From positions 16,520,041 through 16,584,040 of the forward strand of contig CM026562.1 in assembly GCA_015143295.1 (NCBI GenBank): 64,000 bases of DNA, written 5' to 3'. The notes beneath the pieces were generated by a model. The model was not told the DNA's origin, ran no database searches, and was given only the letters and a program-made list of their open reading frames with translations. Positions within the stretch are counted from its first letter, which is position 1. Each line of letters starts with the position of its first letter. This stretch comes from Tetracentron sinense (Eukaryota; Streptophyta; Magnoliopsida; Trochodendrales; Trochodendraceae). Of the stretch, positions 31,846-42,930 are shown piece after piece. A program made the position numbers and the translations under genes.

Positions 31846-34225
31846 TCTTAGGTCCTCTCCACAATCAGTGTTTAAGGCAAGAGGCAAGAATAAGTAGGTG
31901 ACCCAGGTGTTGTTCCCGCAGATGGTGGAAGAAGAGGTATCTGATTGGGTAACCTCCCAAATGAAGGGAGTGGGGTAGGTCTTAGGACTGGCTTCGGAAT
32001 GGTTTGAGGAAGAGACCAGCAGAATTCTCAAGGGCACTGAAGGCGAGCCCAAGGGGGTAAGGGGCAGATCGTTTGTCAAGCAGAGAGGAGGGAGTAGAAG
32101 TGCTTCGGCAAGGGAGCAGAGGCACTTGGAATGTAGTATCAACTACGACCAAGTCAGGGGGAAGAGGGGCTTGGTTAGTTCGTGAATGACTTTAAAGTGC
32201 TTAGATGACTGGTCTCTCCATTATTTCTTGGAACATTAGAGGTTTGGGTTAGCTGGAGAAGAGACGGCAATCAAAAAGTTCGTAAGTTCAAAGCACCTGA
32301 CGATTTTATGTATTCAGGAAACAAAGCTTGCAGTGACTCAGGAGTACCATATTCGAGACATGTGGGGCTGCTGGGCTCTAGGATGGATCGAGCTCCCATC
32401 TTTGGGAATATCAGGGGGTATTTTGCTCATGTGGGACTCGACAAGAGTAGAGGTGAAGAAGTCGGAATTGGGGGCTTTTTCGATATCTATTTTATGTTGG
32501 ATGATCGGGGAAGATTTTCAATGGGTCTTCTCAGGGGTGTATGGTCCGGTTGGAAGGGTCGAAGACGTAGCGTTCTGGCAGGAATTAGAGGATGTCAGTG
32601 TTCGGTGGGGCCATCCTTGGTGTATTGGAGGGGATTTCAACTGCATTCGTTTTTCCTCGGAAAGGAAAGGTGGCAGCCCGATAACCCCCAAGATGAGGAG
32701 GTTCAGGAATTTTGTTTTCAACCACAGTTTGATAGATTATCCTATCAGGGGAGCTTAATTCACTTGGTCGCAAAGGAGTAAAAACGGCCTAGCAAGTCGC
32801 CTCGATCACTACCTCTTTGACCAGGAGTGGGAGGCTCACTTCCCTAATGTGATTCAGTCGTCCCTTCCTATGCTAATATCAGATCATATGCCCATCGCTC
32901 TAGAGACGAGGAGTTTCTTGGGGGGCCCTAGTCCTTTCTGGTTTGAGAATATGTGGTTGGAGGACGAGCGGTTTCAAGTTTTAGTAGCCGAGGTGTGGGG
33001 TCAATCTGGAGGATGCGGGTCGGCTAGTACTCAGTTTGGGCTTAAACTTAAAAATTTGAAACCCCGTTTGAAAATATGGAATAAGGAAGTGTTCGGGAAT
33101 GTCTAGGTCCGGCTTTCTGGGTTGCGTAGGAAGATAGAAGACTTGGATGGGAGGTCAAAGGAGAGAGATCTCACTCCTGCTGAAGCCAGAGAGCGTGAGG
33201 AAAAGAAATTGAAGTACTTATCCACCTTAAAGTTAGAAGAGATCAGTTGGAAGCAGAAAGCTCGGACTCGATGGTTGAAAGAGGGAGACGGAAACACAAA
33301 ATTCTTCCACAGAATGGCTAATCACCATCGAAAAAACAATTTCATTTCCAAGATAAGGGTGGATGGGAGGTGGGTCGAGGAGAAGGAGGAGATTGAAGAC
33401 AACATCATCTCTTATTTTAAGGGACTTTACAGTGAGAGGGGAGGTTGAGACTTAAGCTAGACGGGCTCCATTTTGACGGTCTCTCGCAGGATTAGAGGAA
33501 GGGCCTGGAGTCTCCTTTTGAGGAAGGTGAGGTCCTTGAGGCGTTAAGAAGTTTGGCAAGTGATAAAGCCCCTGGGCCAGGCGGTTTCTCTATTGAATTT
33601 TTCAGGGGTTGCTGGGAGATTGTAGGGAAAGAGCTCTTAAAGGTGATGTAAGAATTTTTTGAATCCGGCCGTTTCGACAGAGTCATGAACAGTACTTTCC
33701 TTGCTTTGAACCCCAAGGAGGGAGTAGCGGAGCTGAAAGATTTTAGGCCCATAAGTCTAGTCAGTTGCTCGTGCAAAATCCTATCTAAAGTGTTGGCTAC
33801 TCGCATCCAGAAAGTTATGAGTTCCATCATATCCCCCAATCAAAGTGCGTTTATAGGTGGGCGTCAAATTCTAGACGGGATCCTTGTGGCAAACGAGTGC
33901 ATCGACTCCAGGTTGAGGGCGGATGAACCGGGGATCTTGTGCAAAGATTAATTTGCAGAAGGCCTATGGCCTTGTAAATTGGGATTTCCTGATCTACATC
34001 CTTGAAAGAATGGGTTTCGGTTGGAAGTGGAGGTCGTGGATACGGACTTGTGTGTCGACTGTCTCTTTCTCAGCTCTGCTCAATGAGAGTTCAGTGGGGT
34101 TTTTTCCTAGCTCTCGGGGTCTGAGGCAAGGGGACCCCCTCTCTCCTTTCCTCTTTCTTATTGTTTCAGAGCCTTTAAGTAGAATGTTGCTGAAAGCGGA
34201 GGGGACTCTCTATGAAGGCTTTTGG
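31846..34225 (+). mobile_element. Degenerate L1-type LINE, 3'-truncated
   Basis: Remnant of an ORF1 C-terminus (31870-32170), then ORF2 endonuclease and RT up to the block LLKAEGTLYEGF, where the element stops abruptly and the 3.1-kb tandem array begins. It lacks the RT catalytic FADD-type block, zf-RVT and poly-A tail. It is the same family as the LINE at 21157. Confidence 0.85.
32205..34225 (+). pseudogene. LINE ORF2 remnant: AP-endonuclease and partial RT
   Basis: It starts at ATG 32205 with the endonuclease motif SIISWNIRGLG, then a stop and a frameshift. The endonuclease continues at 32333-32758 (LCIQETKLAV, WGHPWCIGGDFNCIRFSSE) and ends with ISDHMPIALE (32878). The linker (NKEVFGNV, then TAG) and RT blocks DKAPGPGGFSIEFF, DFRPISLVSCSCKILSKVL, NQSAFIGGRQILDG and LRQGDPLSPFLFLI follow, with stops near 32756, 33105, 33445, 33495, 33648 and 33948. 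It is not functional. Confidence 0.85.
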
Positions 34226-35802
34226 AACTCATGGCCTACCCAACCCTAACCATGAAGGTTCAATGGGCTTTGCAGGGGCCCACCTCAGACCTGCCTAGAC
34301 CTTAACCATGGGTTAACCCAACCCTGGTTACTTTTTAACCTTGGTTAGCTGATTTAACATTTGGGGTAAAATTCTAAAAATTCCCTAAAAATCCAAAAAA
34401 TCATAAAATACAAGAAATGATTAAAATCAAACTTTGCAATTTGCCTAACCAAGGTGGTCAATCTCTCCCTTGATCATTGTTAAGCCCATTTAAATCATAG
34501 AAATTCTCTAAAATTCCCAAAAAATTAGAAAAGGCATTAGGTGACCAAAATCGCACCTTACAGTCTGCCTAACCACAATTAACTGGACTAATCATGGTTA
34601 AACTCCTGAATTAACCATGGTTAAGTCCATTTAACCTTGAAAGAATTTTGGAAAAATCCCTGAAATTGCCAAGCATGGTATACGGACCATAAAGTTGAAT
34701 TTGGACCTTGTAAACCATGGTTAGCAACACTAACCACGGTTAGACCACCCCTTAACTTCGGTTCAACCCATTTTGGCCTTCGGGTCTAATCTTGGCCTAC
34801 CCAACCCTAAGCCCATCGGGGCTTACCTTTGACCTCCGGGTCCAAACTTTGGCCTCCGAGCCCAAACCGTCCTACCAGGCACAACCTTTAGTCTATTGGA
34901 CTAAACCCTAGCCTCCGGACTTAACTCTCCGGGCCTAATCCCAAGCCTCAGGGATTCACCTTTGGCCTACCGGGCCCAATCCAACTAAACCAAGCACTTA
35001 ATTAACCCGTTCAACAAAACCCTAGCCCCCAAGCTAGAACCTAAGCCACCCTAGGTGCACTCACACTCCCTTAGCCTTGGCACGTGCTCATGTGCCAGAA
35101 CTACACTCGGTCTGATTTCATCCCAATGTAAGTACGTAGGCAACCAACCTGGGTTCGACCCAAGTTAGCTTTTCCTTTTTTGGATTAGTATAAATTAAAA
35201 CTAAGGCATTTGACTAGTAATTGACATTAATTTGGCTTATACTTAGGGAATAGGTAACCATTGCCAAATGGGGGAATCAGGGTGCCAAACACCTTCCCAA
35301 GGTCTTAACCGAACCTTTTACTTAGAACTCTAGCAGACCAAGACCTTATCCATAAACTCGGAGACTTATCCCTCCTGAATAAATAAGTGGTGACTCATAA
35401 TCATAACTCATACCCCTAACTGTGGGCGGGGACGGGATCCGTGCTGACACTTGCGAGTCTCATGTAGCTAATTCCTGAAAGTAATACTTTTTTCTATTAT
35501 AATACTATACCATAGAAATAGTGGTCCCTTTAGTTTATTGAGTTAAATTATTTTTATTATTTATCTACAGGTAGTATTTAGTTTAATGAGTTAATCAATA
35601 GTGACTAGATATCCTGATTGAGGGAAATTCCATGTTAAAGACCTGATCCAAATTCAATCCTCTTCTTAGTTCTTGTACTTTTAGGTATTATATTTTATAT
35701 TCTTTATTCTTCACAAATTTTGATATAGAAACTGACATTTTGAACTTTTTTGCATGTACAATTACATCTTGGGAGCTATATGGAATGGGGCGTGAACGAC
35801 GA
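34226..35802 (+). repeat. Array unit 0, 5'-partial, interrupted by gypsy insertion
   Basis: It begins mid-unit at the LINE junction (TTCAATGGGCTTTGCAGGGG at 34259), runs through the CCATGG and Tat-like blocks, and ends at the exon-like segment, where the gypsy element inserted. It resumes at 43842. Confidence 0.85.
35798..35802 (+). repeat. Left TSD (GACGA) of the gypsy element
   Basis: Repeated at 43842-43846. Uninterrupted units read GAACGACGACTTCTGC here. Confidence 0.85.
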
Positions 35803-35864
35803 TGTGACGCCCCGAACCCGCGCCTAGGGAATCAAGTTCCGAGACGCGGGTTCGGGGCGTCACA
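35803..35864 (+). repeat. 62-bp palindrome in place of the 5' LTR
   Basis: TGTGACGCCCCGAACCCGCG, a 22-bp loop, then the exact inverse of the first 20 bases. The first 46 bp (35803-35848) are the exact reverse complement of the last 46 bp of the 3' LTR (43796-43841). The 22-bp loop is therefore inverted relative to the LTR end. Confidence 0.92.
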
Positions 35865-35866
35865 AT

Positions 35867-35879
35867 TGGTATCAGAGCC
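35867..35879 (+). other. Primer-binding site (initiator tRNA-Met type)
   Basis: TGGTATCAGAGCC, two bases after the CA end of the LTR-like palindrome. It is complementary to the 3' end of plant initiator tRNA-Met, the usual minus-strand primer of Ty3/gypsy elements. Confidence 0.9.
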
Positions 35880-36042
35880 AATAGCAATAACCATCACACA
35901 AATCATACTTGAGCATAATACACCTAGGAACCGTTGGATAGGCGATCCCTTAGAGATTTATTTGATATTCCTAGTTGAGTGATTGTTGTACATGTCATGT
36001 TTCGAAATCAGACATTGATTTGGAATATGTACATGTGCAGGA

Positions 36043-36330
36043 ATGGCAAGGACGCACCGAATTCCCACAAAGAGGGAGATAGCTCTGTTTGAATGGGCGG
36101 TGACTATGCAGAGAAGACGTCACGCCGGATGGTCGTGTTACCGCACTATACACCTAAAGGCGGTAAAACCACTCCGTAAGGGATTGACCGCACAAGCAAT
36201 GCGCGAATCCCTAAGAAAGAGCGAGATTGATTGGATTTTGAGAGAGGCTAGACTTGAGACAGAGGATCAGGCACCGCAGGAGGGTAGTGTAGCAGTCTCA
36301 CCGATAGAGGTTGAGACGTACGAAGTATAG
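36043..36330 (+). CDS. Leader ORF of the gypsy element, unknown function
   Basis: A 95-codon open frame between the primer-binding site and gag, beginning MARTHRIPTKREIALFEWAV and ending in an acidic tail. It is basic and amphipathic in the middle (MQRRRHAGW, KAVKPLRKGL, ESLRKSEIDW). I recognise no domain. It lies 276 bp upstream of the gag ATG in a different frame. It may be a real accessory peptide or a chance frame; comparison with other family members would decide. Confidence 0.4.
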   Translation: MARTHRIPTKREIALFEWAVTMQRRRHAGWSCYRTIHLKAVKPLRKGLTAQAMRESLRKSEIDWILREARLETEDQAPQEGSVAVSPIEVETYEV

Positions 36331-36605
36331 GATCATGGTGGAAGAGCGTGGTGCATCTATATCGTTTTGGCGTTTTGGAATATAATAGATGCCCTATTCG
36401 ATCTTTCCATCATTAGATCACTTTTTGTATGTGTACAGCTACATGATGTTTTGTATACGCTGGTGTACTATATACTGTACAGTGTTGCTTTGTATATATT
36501 AAAGATGAAGTGAATGAAATGTCTCTTTTTGGATATCGAATTCTCAATGCATTTCAGTTTCATTTTATTATTAAAAGTTCGTTACTTTATAATTATAAGT
36601 GAATC

Positions 36606-39600
36606 ATGCCACCTCGATGAGCACCCGAAAATACCTTGGCTGGGACATTCGAGGCTATCACGGCCCTAGTCAACCTAATTCAGCAACAACAGGCCCAGAA
36701 TATGAATGGAAATGGGAATGGTAGTCGTATCCCCATTGCTACCATGCCAGAGCATGGGAATGTGACCCGATTGGAGAAGTTTAAGAGGCTTGGACCGTCG
36801 GCCTTTTCGGGCACTACTGATCCGCTGAAGGCGGAGAACTGGATTAGAAGTTTGGAAAAAGTTTTTAGGGCTATGTCTTTGCCAGAAAATGACAAGCCCG
36901 AGTTCGCTATCTTTCTACTTGAAGGAGAAGCGGAACATTGGTGGACCACAGTGGAAAGGACAGTTCCACCGCATCAGAGGCCCGTTACTTGGGCAAGATT
37001 TACTGAATTGTTTTATGAGCGCTATTTTTCAGCGTCGATGAAAAAAAGGAAAGAGATGGAGTTTCTTCAGCTGACCCAAGGAAATATGTCGGTTAGCGAG
37101 TATGAACAAAAGTTTAATCAACTCTCGAGGTTCGCTGCGAGATTTGTCGAGGATGAGCAGTGGAGGGTTGAGAAATTTGAAGAAGGATTGAAGCCGGCTA
37201 TCAGAGGGAAATTGGCAGCTCAACGATTTACCTCCTTCTCAGAGATATTAGATAGAGCACTCAGAGTAGAGCGAGTGCATGAAGAATTGGCACAGTCTAG
37301 TGCTGGCAAAGGCAAAGGGACAGTTGGGAAGCCCTGGATAAAGGAGAATAACCGGCAGTTTACTGGGAAAAGAAAATTCGAGGACATGAAAAACCAAGGG
37401 TCTACAGGAAGATTGGGGCTTAAGTGCGAGAAATGTGGTCAGGGTCATTTGACCAAGGACTGTAGAGTGAAGGTTTGCTTCCAGTGCGGAAAGCCTGGAC
37501 ACTTCAAGAAGGATTGCCCTAAGGCTCAACCACTAGCGTTGGAAGGCGGAAAAGGAAGAGTGTTTGCAATTACCCAGGAAGAGGCACAGCAGACCGAAGG
37601 TATCATCGAAGGTAAACTTTTAGTATTTCAAGTACCTGCTTATGCTTTGATTGACACTGGTGCTACACATTCGTTTGTCTCTACTCGTTTTGCTAAACAC
37701 ATAAGTTACAAGCCTGATACACTCAAAAGCATGATGTCTGTATCTACACCATCAGGGAAAGTTCTGTGCACAAAAACAGTCTATGATAGGTGTCCCATAC
37801 TTGTCAATAGTGTACGGATGTTAGTAGATCTGATCGTGTTAGACATGAAGGATTATGATGTTATCCTAGGGATGGATTGGTTGGCTAATTACCATGCAGT
37901 GGTAGATTGTAATGCCAAGAAAGTGATATTTCGAATTCCGGACATCCCAGAGTTCGAAATGCAGGGGATTATCCGAGGTCAAGCACCCAAGCTAATATCC
38001 GCAATTAAAGCATGTCACCTTCTAGACAAGGGGTGTACTGGGTATTTAGCTGCAGTGGTGGTCGATAAAGATGAAGATGACACTTTAGGGAATACCCCGG
38101 TGGTCAGAGAGTTTCGAGATGTGTTTCCTGATGAATTACCAGGACTCCCTCCTACTAGAGAAATCGATTTTACAATCGATGTTACTCCGGGTGTAGACTC
38201 GATATCTAAAACACCGTATCGGATGGCTCCGGCTGAGTTGCAAGAACTAAAGATTCAATTGCAAGACCTATTAGATAAGGGCTTGATCCGTCCTAGTGTT
38301 TCACCATGGGGAGCACCGGTGTTATTTGTCCGAAAGAAAGACGGGAGTCTGCGACTGTGTATAGATTATCGTCTGCTGAATCAAGCGACGATCAAAAATA
38401 AGTATCCTCTCCCCAGGATCGATGATCTATTTGATCAGTTGCAAGGCGCCCAAGTGTTTTCCAAGATTGATTTACGGTCCGGCTATCACCAATTGAGGGT
38501 CAAAGAAGAAGATATTCAAAAGACAGCATTCCGAACTCGGTATGGTCACTACGAGTTCTTGGTGATGCCTTTTGGACTGACAAATGCACCTGCGGCCTTT
38601 ATGGAGTTGATGAATCGTCTTTTCAGGCCGTACTTGGATCAGTTTATTGTGGTATTTATTGATGATATCTTGGTGTACTCACCTAGTCATGAGAAGCACG
38701 CTGAGCACTTGAGGATTACGCTACAGACATTAAGAGATAATCAGTTGTATGCTAAGTTCTCCAAGTGCGAGTTTTGGATGGAAGAAGTAGCCTTTCTTGG
38801 ACATATTGTGTCAAGAAATGGAATATCTGTTGATCCTTCCAAGATTCAGGCAGTAACCGATTGGGCAAGGCCATCCACTGTTACTGAAGTTCGAAGTTTT
38901 CTGGGATTGGCTGGGTACTACCGCAGATTTGTAGAAGGTTTCTCGAAGATAGCAGCTCCATTAACGGAATTGACTAAGAAAGATGTGAAGTTCGAATGGA
39001 CGGCATCTCGGGAGCGAAGCTTTCAAGAATTAAAGAAGAGATTAACAACCGCTCCAATATTGACAACTCCCTCAGGATCTGGAGGATTTGAGGTGTATTG
39101 CGATGCTTCCAGTAAGGGACTCGGTTGTGTCTTAATGCAAAACAAAAAGGTCATTGCTTATGGTTCGAGACAACTCAAGATTCACGAACGGAATTATCCC
39201 ACGCATGACTTGGAGTTAGCTGCGGTAGTATTCGCACTAAAAATTTGGAGACATTATCTTTATGGAGAGAAGTTGGTGATCTATAGTGATCACAAGAGTT
39301 TAAAGTATCTATTCTCCCAAAAGGAACTCAATATGCGACAGCGTAGATGGATGGAATTCTTGAAGGATTATGATTATGTAATCCAGTATCATCCTGGTAA
39401 GGGTAACGTGGTTGCTGATGCCCTGAGTAGAAAGACAGTTGGATCTGTAGCATATATGAGGGCCGAGCGATGGAAGATGATCGAAGAATTCAAGAGTTGG
39501 AATCTGAGTCTAGGAGTCCAGGGTAATAGTGCCAAGTTGGCTAGTATTCAGGCCAAGCCAGTGTTATTACAAAAGATTCAAGAAGCACAGTTGGAAGATC

Positions 39601-40994
39601 AGGAGATCAAAGTTATCAGAGATAAGATTCTTCAAGGAAAAATGGGTGATTTTGAAGAATCTGAAGATGGAATACTTCGGTTCAAAGGTCGAATCTGTGT
39701 GCCTAGAAATCCTGAGTTGAAGAATGAACTGCTCAATGAGGCACATCGATCTCGTTTTGCGGTGCACCCCGGAAGTACAAAGATGTATCAGGATATGAAG
39801 AATAACTACTGGTGGAACGGCATGAAGAGAGAAATTGCAGAGTATGTATCTCGATGCCTTGTTTGTCAGCAAGTCAAGGCAGAACATCAGAAACCACCTG
39901 GATTGTTAAATTCATTGCCTATTCCCGAGTGGAAATGGGAGCACATTACGATGGATTTTGTGGTGGGGTTACCAAAAACAAGGAGTGGACATGATGCCGT
40001 TTGGGTGATAGTTGATCGATTGACGAAGTCGGCTCACTTTCTTGCTATAAAGGATACCATAACCCTGGAAAATTTATCAAAGTTGTACATCAAGGAGATT
40101 GTGAAGCTGCATGGTGTGCCGGTATCTATTGTGTCAGATCGCGATCCGCGATTTACTTCCCGATTCTGGAGGAGCTTGCAAGAAGCCTTAGGTACGCAGC
40201 TAAACATGAGTACAGCTTATCATCCGCAAACCGATGGACAGTCTGAGCGCACAATACAAACTCTAGAAGATATGATGCACACTTGCAGTCTGGACTTTCA
40301 AGGAAACTGGGATGATCACTTGCCATTGATCGAGTTTGCATATAATAACAGTTATCAAGCAAGTATTCAAATGGCTCCTTACGAGGCCTTGTATGGCAGG
40401 AGTTGTCGGTCACCAGTATGTTGGACTGAAGTAGGGGAGCGTAAACTACTGGGACCTGAGTTGGTGCAAGAAACAACAAAGAAGATCGAGTTGATTCGAT
40501 CGAGGTTATTATCTGCACAAAGTCGACAGAAAAGCTATGCAGATGGAAAGCGCCGGGACTTAGAGTTTCAAGTCGGTGACCATGTCTTCTTGAAAATCTC
40601 TCCATCAAAAGGTATTGTACGATTCGGAAAGCGGGAAAAGTTAAGTCCGCGATTCATTGGACCTTTTGAGATTTTGGCTAAAATAGGAGGTGTAGCCTAC
40701 CGTTTGGCGTTACCACCAGAGCTGGCTAGGGTTCACAATGTATTCCACATATCCATGTTGAGAAAATATGTACATGATCCCTCGCACGTGATACGATATG
40801 AACCAATTCAAGTTAGAGAGGACTTAACTTTTGAAGAAAAGCCAGTGATAATTTTGTTTCGCAAGGAACAGGTGTTACGAAACAAAACGATTAAGCTAGT
40901 TAAAGTTTTATGGGAACACCATAGCATAGAGGAAGCCACATGGGAACTTGAAGATGTCATTAGAAGCAATCATCCTCAGTTATTTGATGACTAG
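36606..40994 (+). pseudogene. gag-pol: gag-pol polyprotein (Ty3/gypsy), open except for stop at codon 5
   Basis: ATG 36606 is followed by PPR and then TGA (36618-36620); from there one frame runs 1452 codons without interruption, counted below from 36636. Gag capsid is about 40-150, with two CCHC knuckles ([13 protein letters not shown] ~264, [14 protein letters not shown] ~281). Aspartic protease is [11 protein letters not shown] (~340). RT shows [15 protein letters not shown] and catalytic FIDDILVYS (~675). RNase H starts [11 protein letters not shown] (~822). Integrase has its HHCC finger (~1043-1077) and DDE residues in MDFVVGLP (~1107), VSDRDPRF (~1168) and GQSERTIQT (~1204). A chromodomain-like end is at ~1395-1450 ([17 protein letters not shown]). 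TGA in place of CGA at codon 5 fits CpG deamination. A downstream or non-ATG start would be needed for expression. Confidence 0.92.
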
Positions 40995-41026
40995 TGTATA
41001 TATAAATTTCGAGGACGAAATTTTTG

Positions 41027-41040
41027 TAAGGAGGGGAGAT
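41027..41040 (+). other. Polypurine tract
   Basis: AAGGAGGGGAGAT immediately before TGTAACGACC of the 3' LTR; the plus-strand priming site. Confidence 0.85.
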
Positions 41041-41671
41041 TGTAACGACCCGGAATTTTAATATAATAAAATTATGTGTTTATGGGTCCTTAATGGAGGT
41101 TAATTAGTTAATTATTTGTTAAATTAATAAAAAGTGAACTTTGCTCGGGATTGAAGTGCACCGAGGAAATTTCAGTATCTTTTGGTGAAAATCACACACA
41201 GTGTGCCGGTCGACTGCCGGGACACACCCCTACCGTATCGGTTCCGTCATGTACCATTTCACGGGACCGCGGGGCCATTATGTGTGATAAAATTGAGAAA
41301 AACGGGAATTTTTCATACTTCCAGAAATTAAGTGAGACCCAATATTTGTTAGAGATCCTAATAGAAATCCGTGCGGTTGGCACTAATGTGTGTCAGTCGG
41401 CCGTGAGGACTAATGTCTGTCGTCTCGGCAGTTAGTTATCTCAAACGAAGAAGCGACAGCGTGTTTTGTGTCCGAAATCAGAAAATTAGTGGGTTTTGCA
41501 ATTTTCTTCCGGACTAAAGTGCAGCTGTCAAAACTCAGTATTTTTCCCCAGAATTTTTACAGTAGGTGTCGGACTGTCTCAAGTTCGGTCACCTAAAGTT
41601 TCGTCAAAATCGGACTCTATGTAGTAAGGTTTTGAATACCATAAATGCAGAAAAATTCAAAAAATTGGTCA

Positions 41672-41706
41672 AAGAGTCAACCGGTCAAATGAGTTGACCG
41701 GTCAAC
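41672..41706 (+). promoter_or_regulatory. Clustered W-box-like palindromes in U3
   Basis: GTCAACCGGTCAAATGAGTT then GACCGGTCAAC: several TTGACC cores on both strands, 50-85 bp before the TATA box. TTGACC/T is the WRKY-factor core; binding here is inference. Confidence 0.5.
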
Positions 41707-41755
41707 TCTCCACACATTATTGGTCATGTGCTGTTGCACATGATCCCACCCCTTA

Positions 41756-41766
41756 CTATTATATAA
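41756..41766 (+). promoter_or_regulatory. TATA box of the gypsy LTR
   Basis: CTATTATATAAGG, followed ~20 bp later by a CCCTCATTCTC pyrimidine-rich start-like region and a long purine-rich leader. Confidence 0.65.
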
Positions 41767-42489
41767 GGAGGGTTAAAACCCTCATTCTCTTATATTTTTC
41801 TGCAGAGACAGAAGGCTGCCACACAGCACTTTAGAGAGAGAAAGTGAGGAGAGAGAAAGGAAGAGAGAGAAAGAGGAGAGAGAAAGGAAGAGAGAGAAAG
41901 GGAAAGGGAGGTCCCCTTGAGGTTTTTCGACGTCCCCGACGCGTTGGCGGCGTCTGATTTTCTCTCCGGCGTCTCGTTTTGCGTGTAGAGAGAGAAAGAG
42001 AAAAAGGTAGAGAGAGAAAGTTGAGAGAGAAAGTTGCATGCGCTCTACCTTGGGGTTGATCATCCTTCCGAGCGCGTTGGCGGTGTCCGTTTCGACTCTA
42101 GTCGCCTCAAAACGCGTGAAGCAAGTAAAACCCTATCTTTTCTTCTCTTTTTTCCACTTATTTTGTTATATTATTTCATGTGATGTATATGCATGTCTTT
42201 TGACGTGAATGAAAAAGGGGCGGAGACCCCTATATGATGTTTTGATTTTATGTGGTCCCTCGGGGAGCCCAGATCGGGTCCCGGGTAAATTGTATCGCCA
42301 CCCTAGGGTGACGAAAAGTTGTTTTGCATGTCTTGTAAGGCTATGGAGACATCCATTAGTCTGGAAACGCTCCCTAACGGGACGGTGTGTTACCGGAGTT
42401 GGTTCACGGGCGCGAGGCCCAAGTATTTCAGTTAATCAAGCGAGGCTTGGGTTAACTGTGGTTAACCTGTGGTTAGAAAATCTAACCAG

Positions 42490-42930
42490 GGTTCGGTATA
42501 GTCCGTGGTTCCTCTTTGACCAGGTCAGGAGAGACGGTGCCCAGTAAGGCCCGGGGTTCCTCCGTGACTGATAGTCGGGAGATGTCGGTCTGTTTGTCTA
42601 GGTCGTCCGTGGTGCCTCTTGGACTAGGTCAGGAGTGGCGGTGTCCTGCATGGCCCGTGGTTCCTCCGTGACTGGTAGTCAGGAGCTGTCGGAGTCCTAG
42701 GGAGTTTAAAGTGGCTAAACATCAGATAGTGTATAGTCCGGGGTTCCTCTCTGGGTGGGTTAGAAGATGTCGGCACCGTGTCTATCGTGGTCCCTTCTTG
42801 GTGGAACGTCAGGAGATGTCAGCATTGGTATAGATGTCGGGGTTCCTCCGTAGACTAGCCAGAAGGTGACGGTAGGCAGGTTGGTCGGGGTTCCTTCATA
42901 ACTGATACCCAGGGCGATGGCGGCGAATAC
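42490..42930 (+). repeat. ~60-bp tandem repeats within the LTR
   Basis: Reiterated GGTTCCTCCGTGACTG-TAGTCAGGAG-TGTCGG phrases, imperfect, about six to seven copies. Confidence 0.7.

Noticed and set aside
35867-35879. tRNA gene remnant
   Set aside because: Only the 13-nt primer-binding complement of initiator tRNA-Met is present; no cloverleaf.
39567-39887. Minus-strand frames of 60-151 codons within gag-pol (also 36680-37529 and 40153-40608)
   Set aside because: Shadows of the gag-pol frame.
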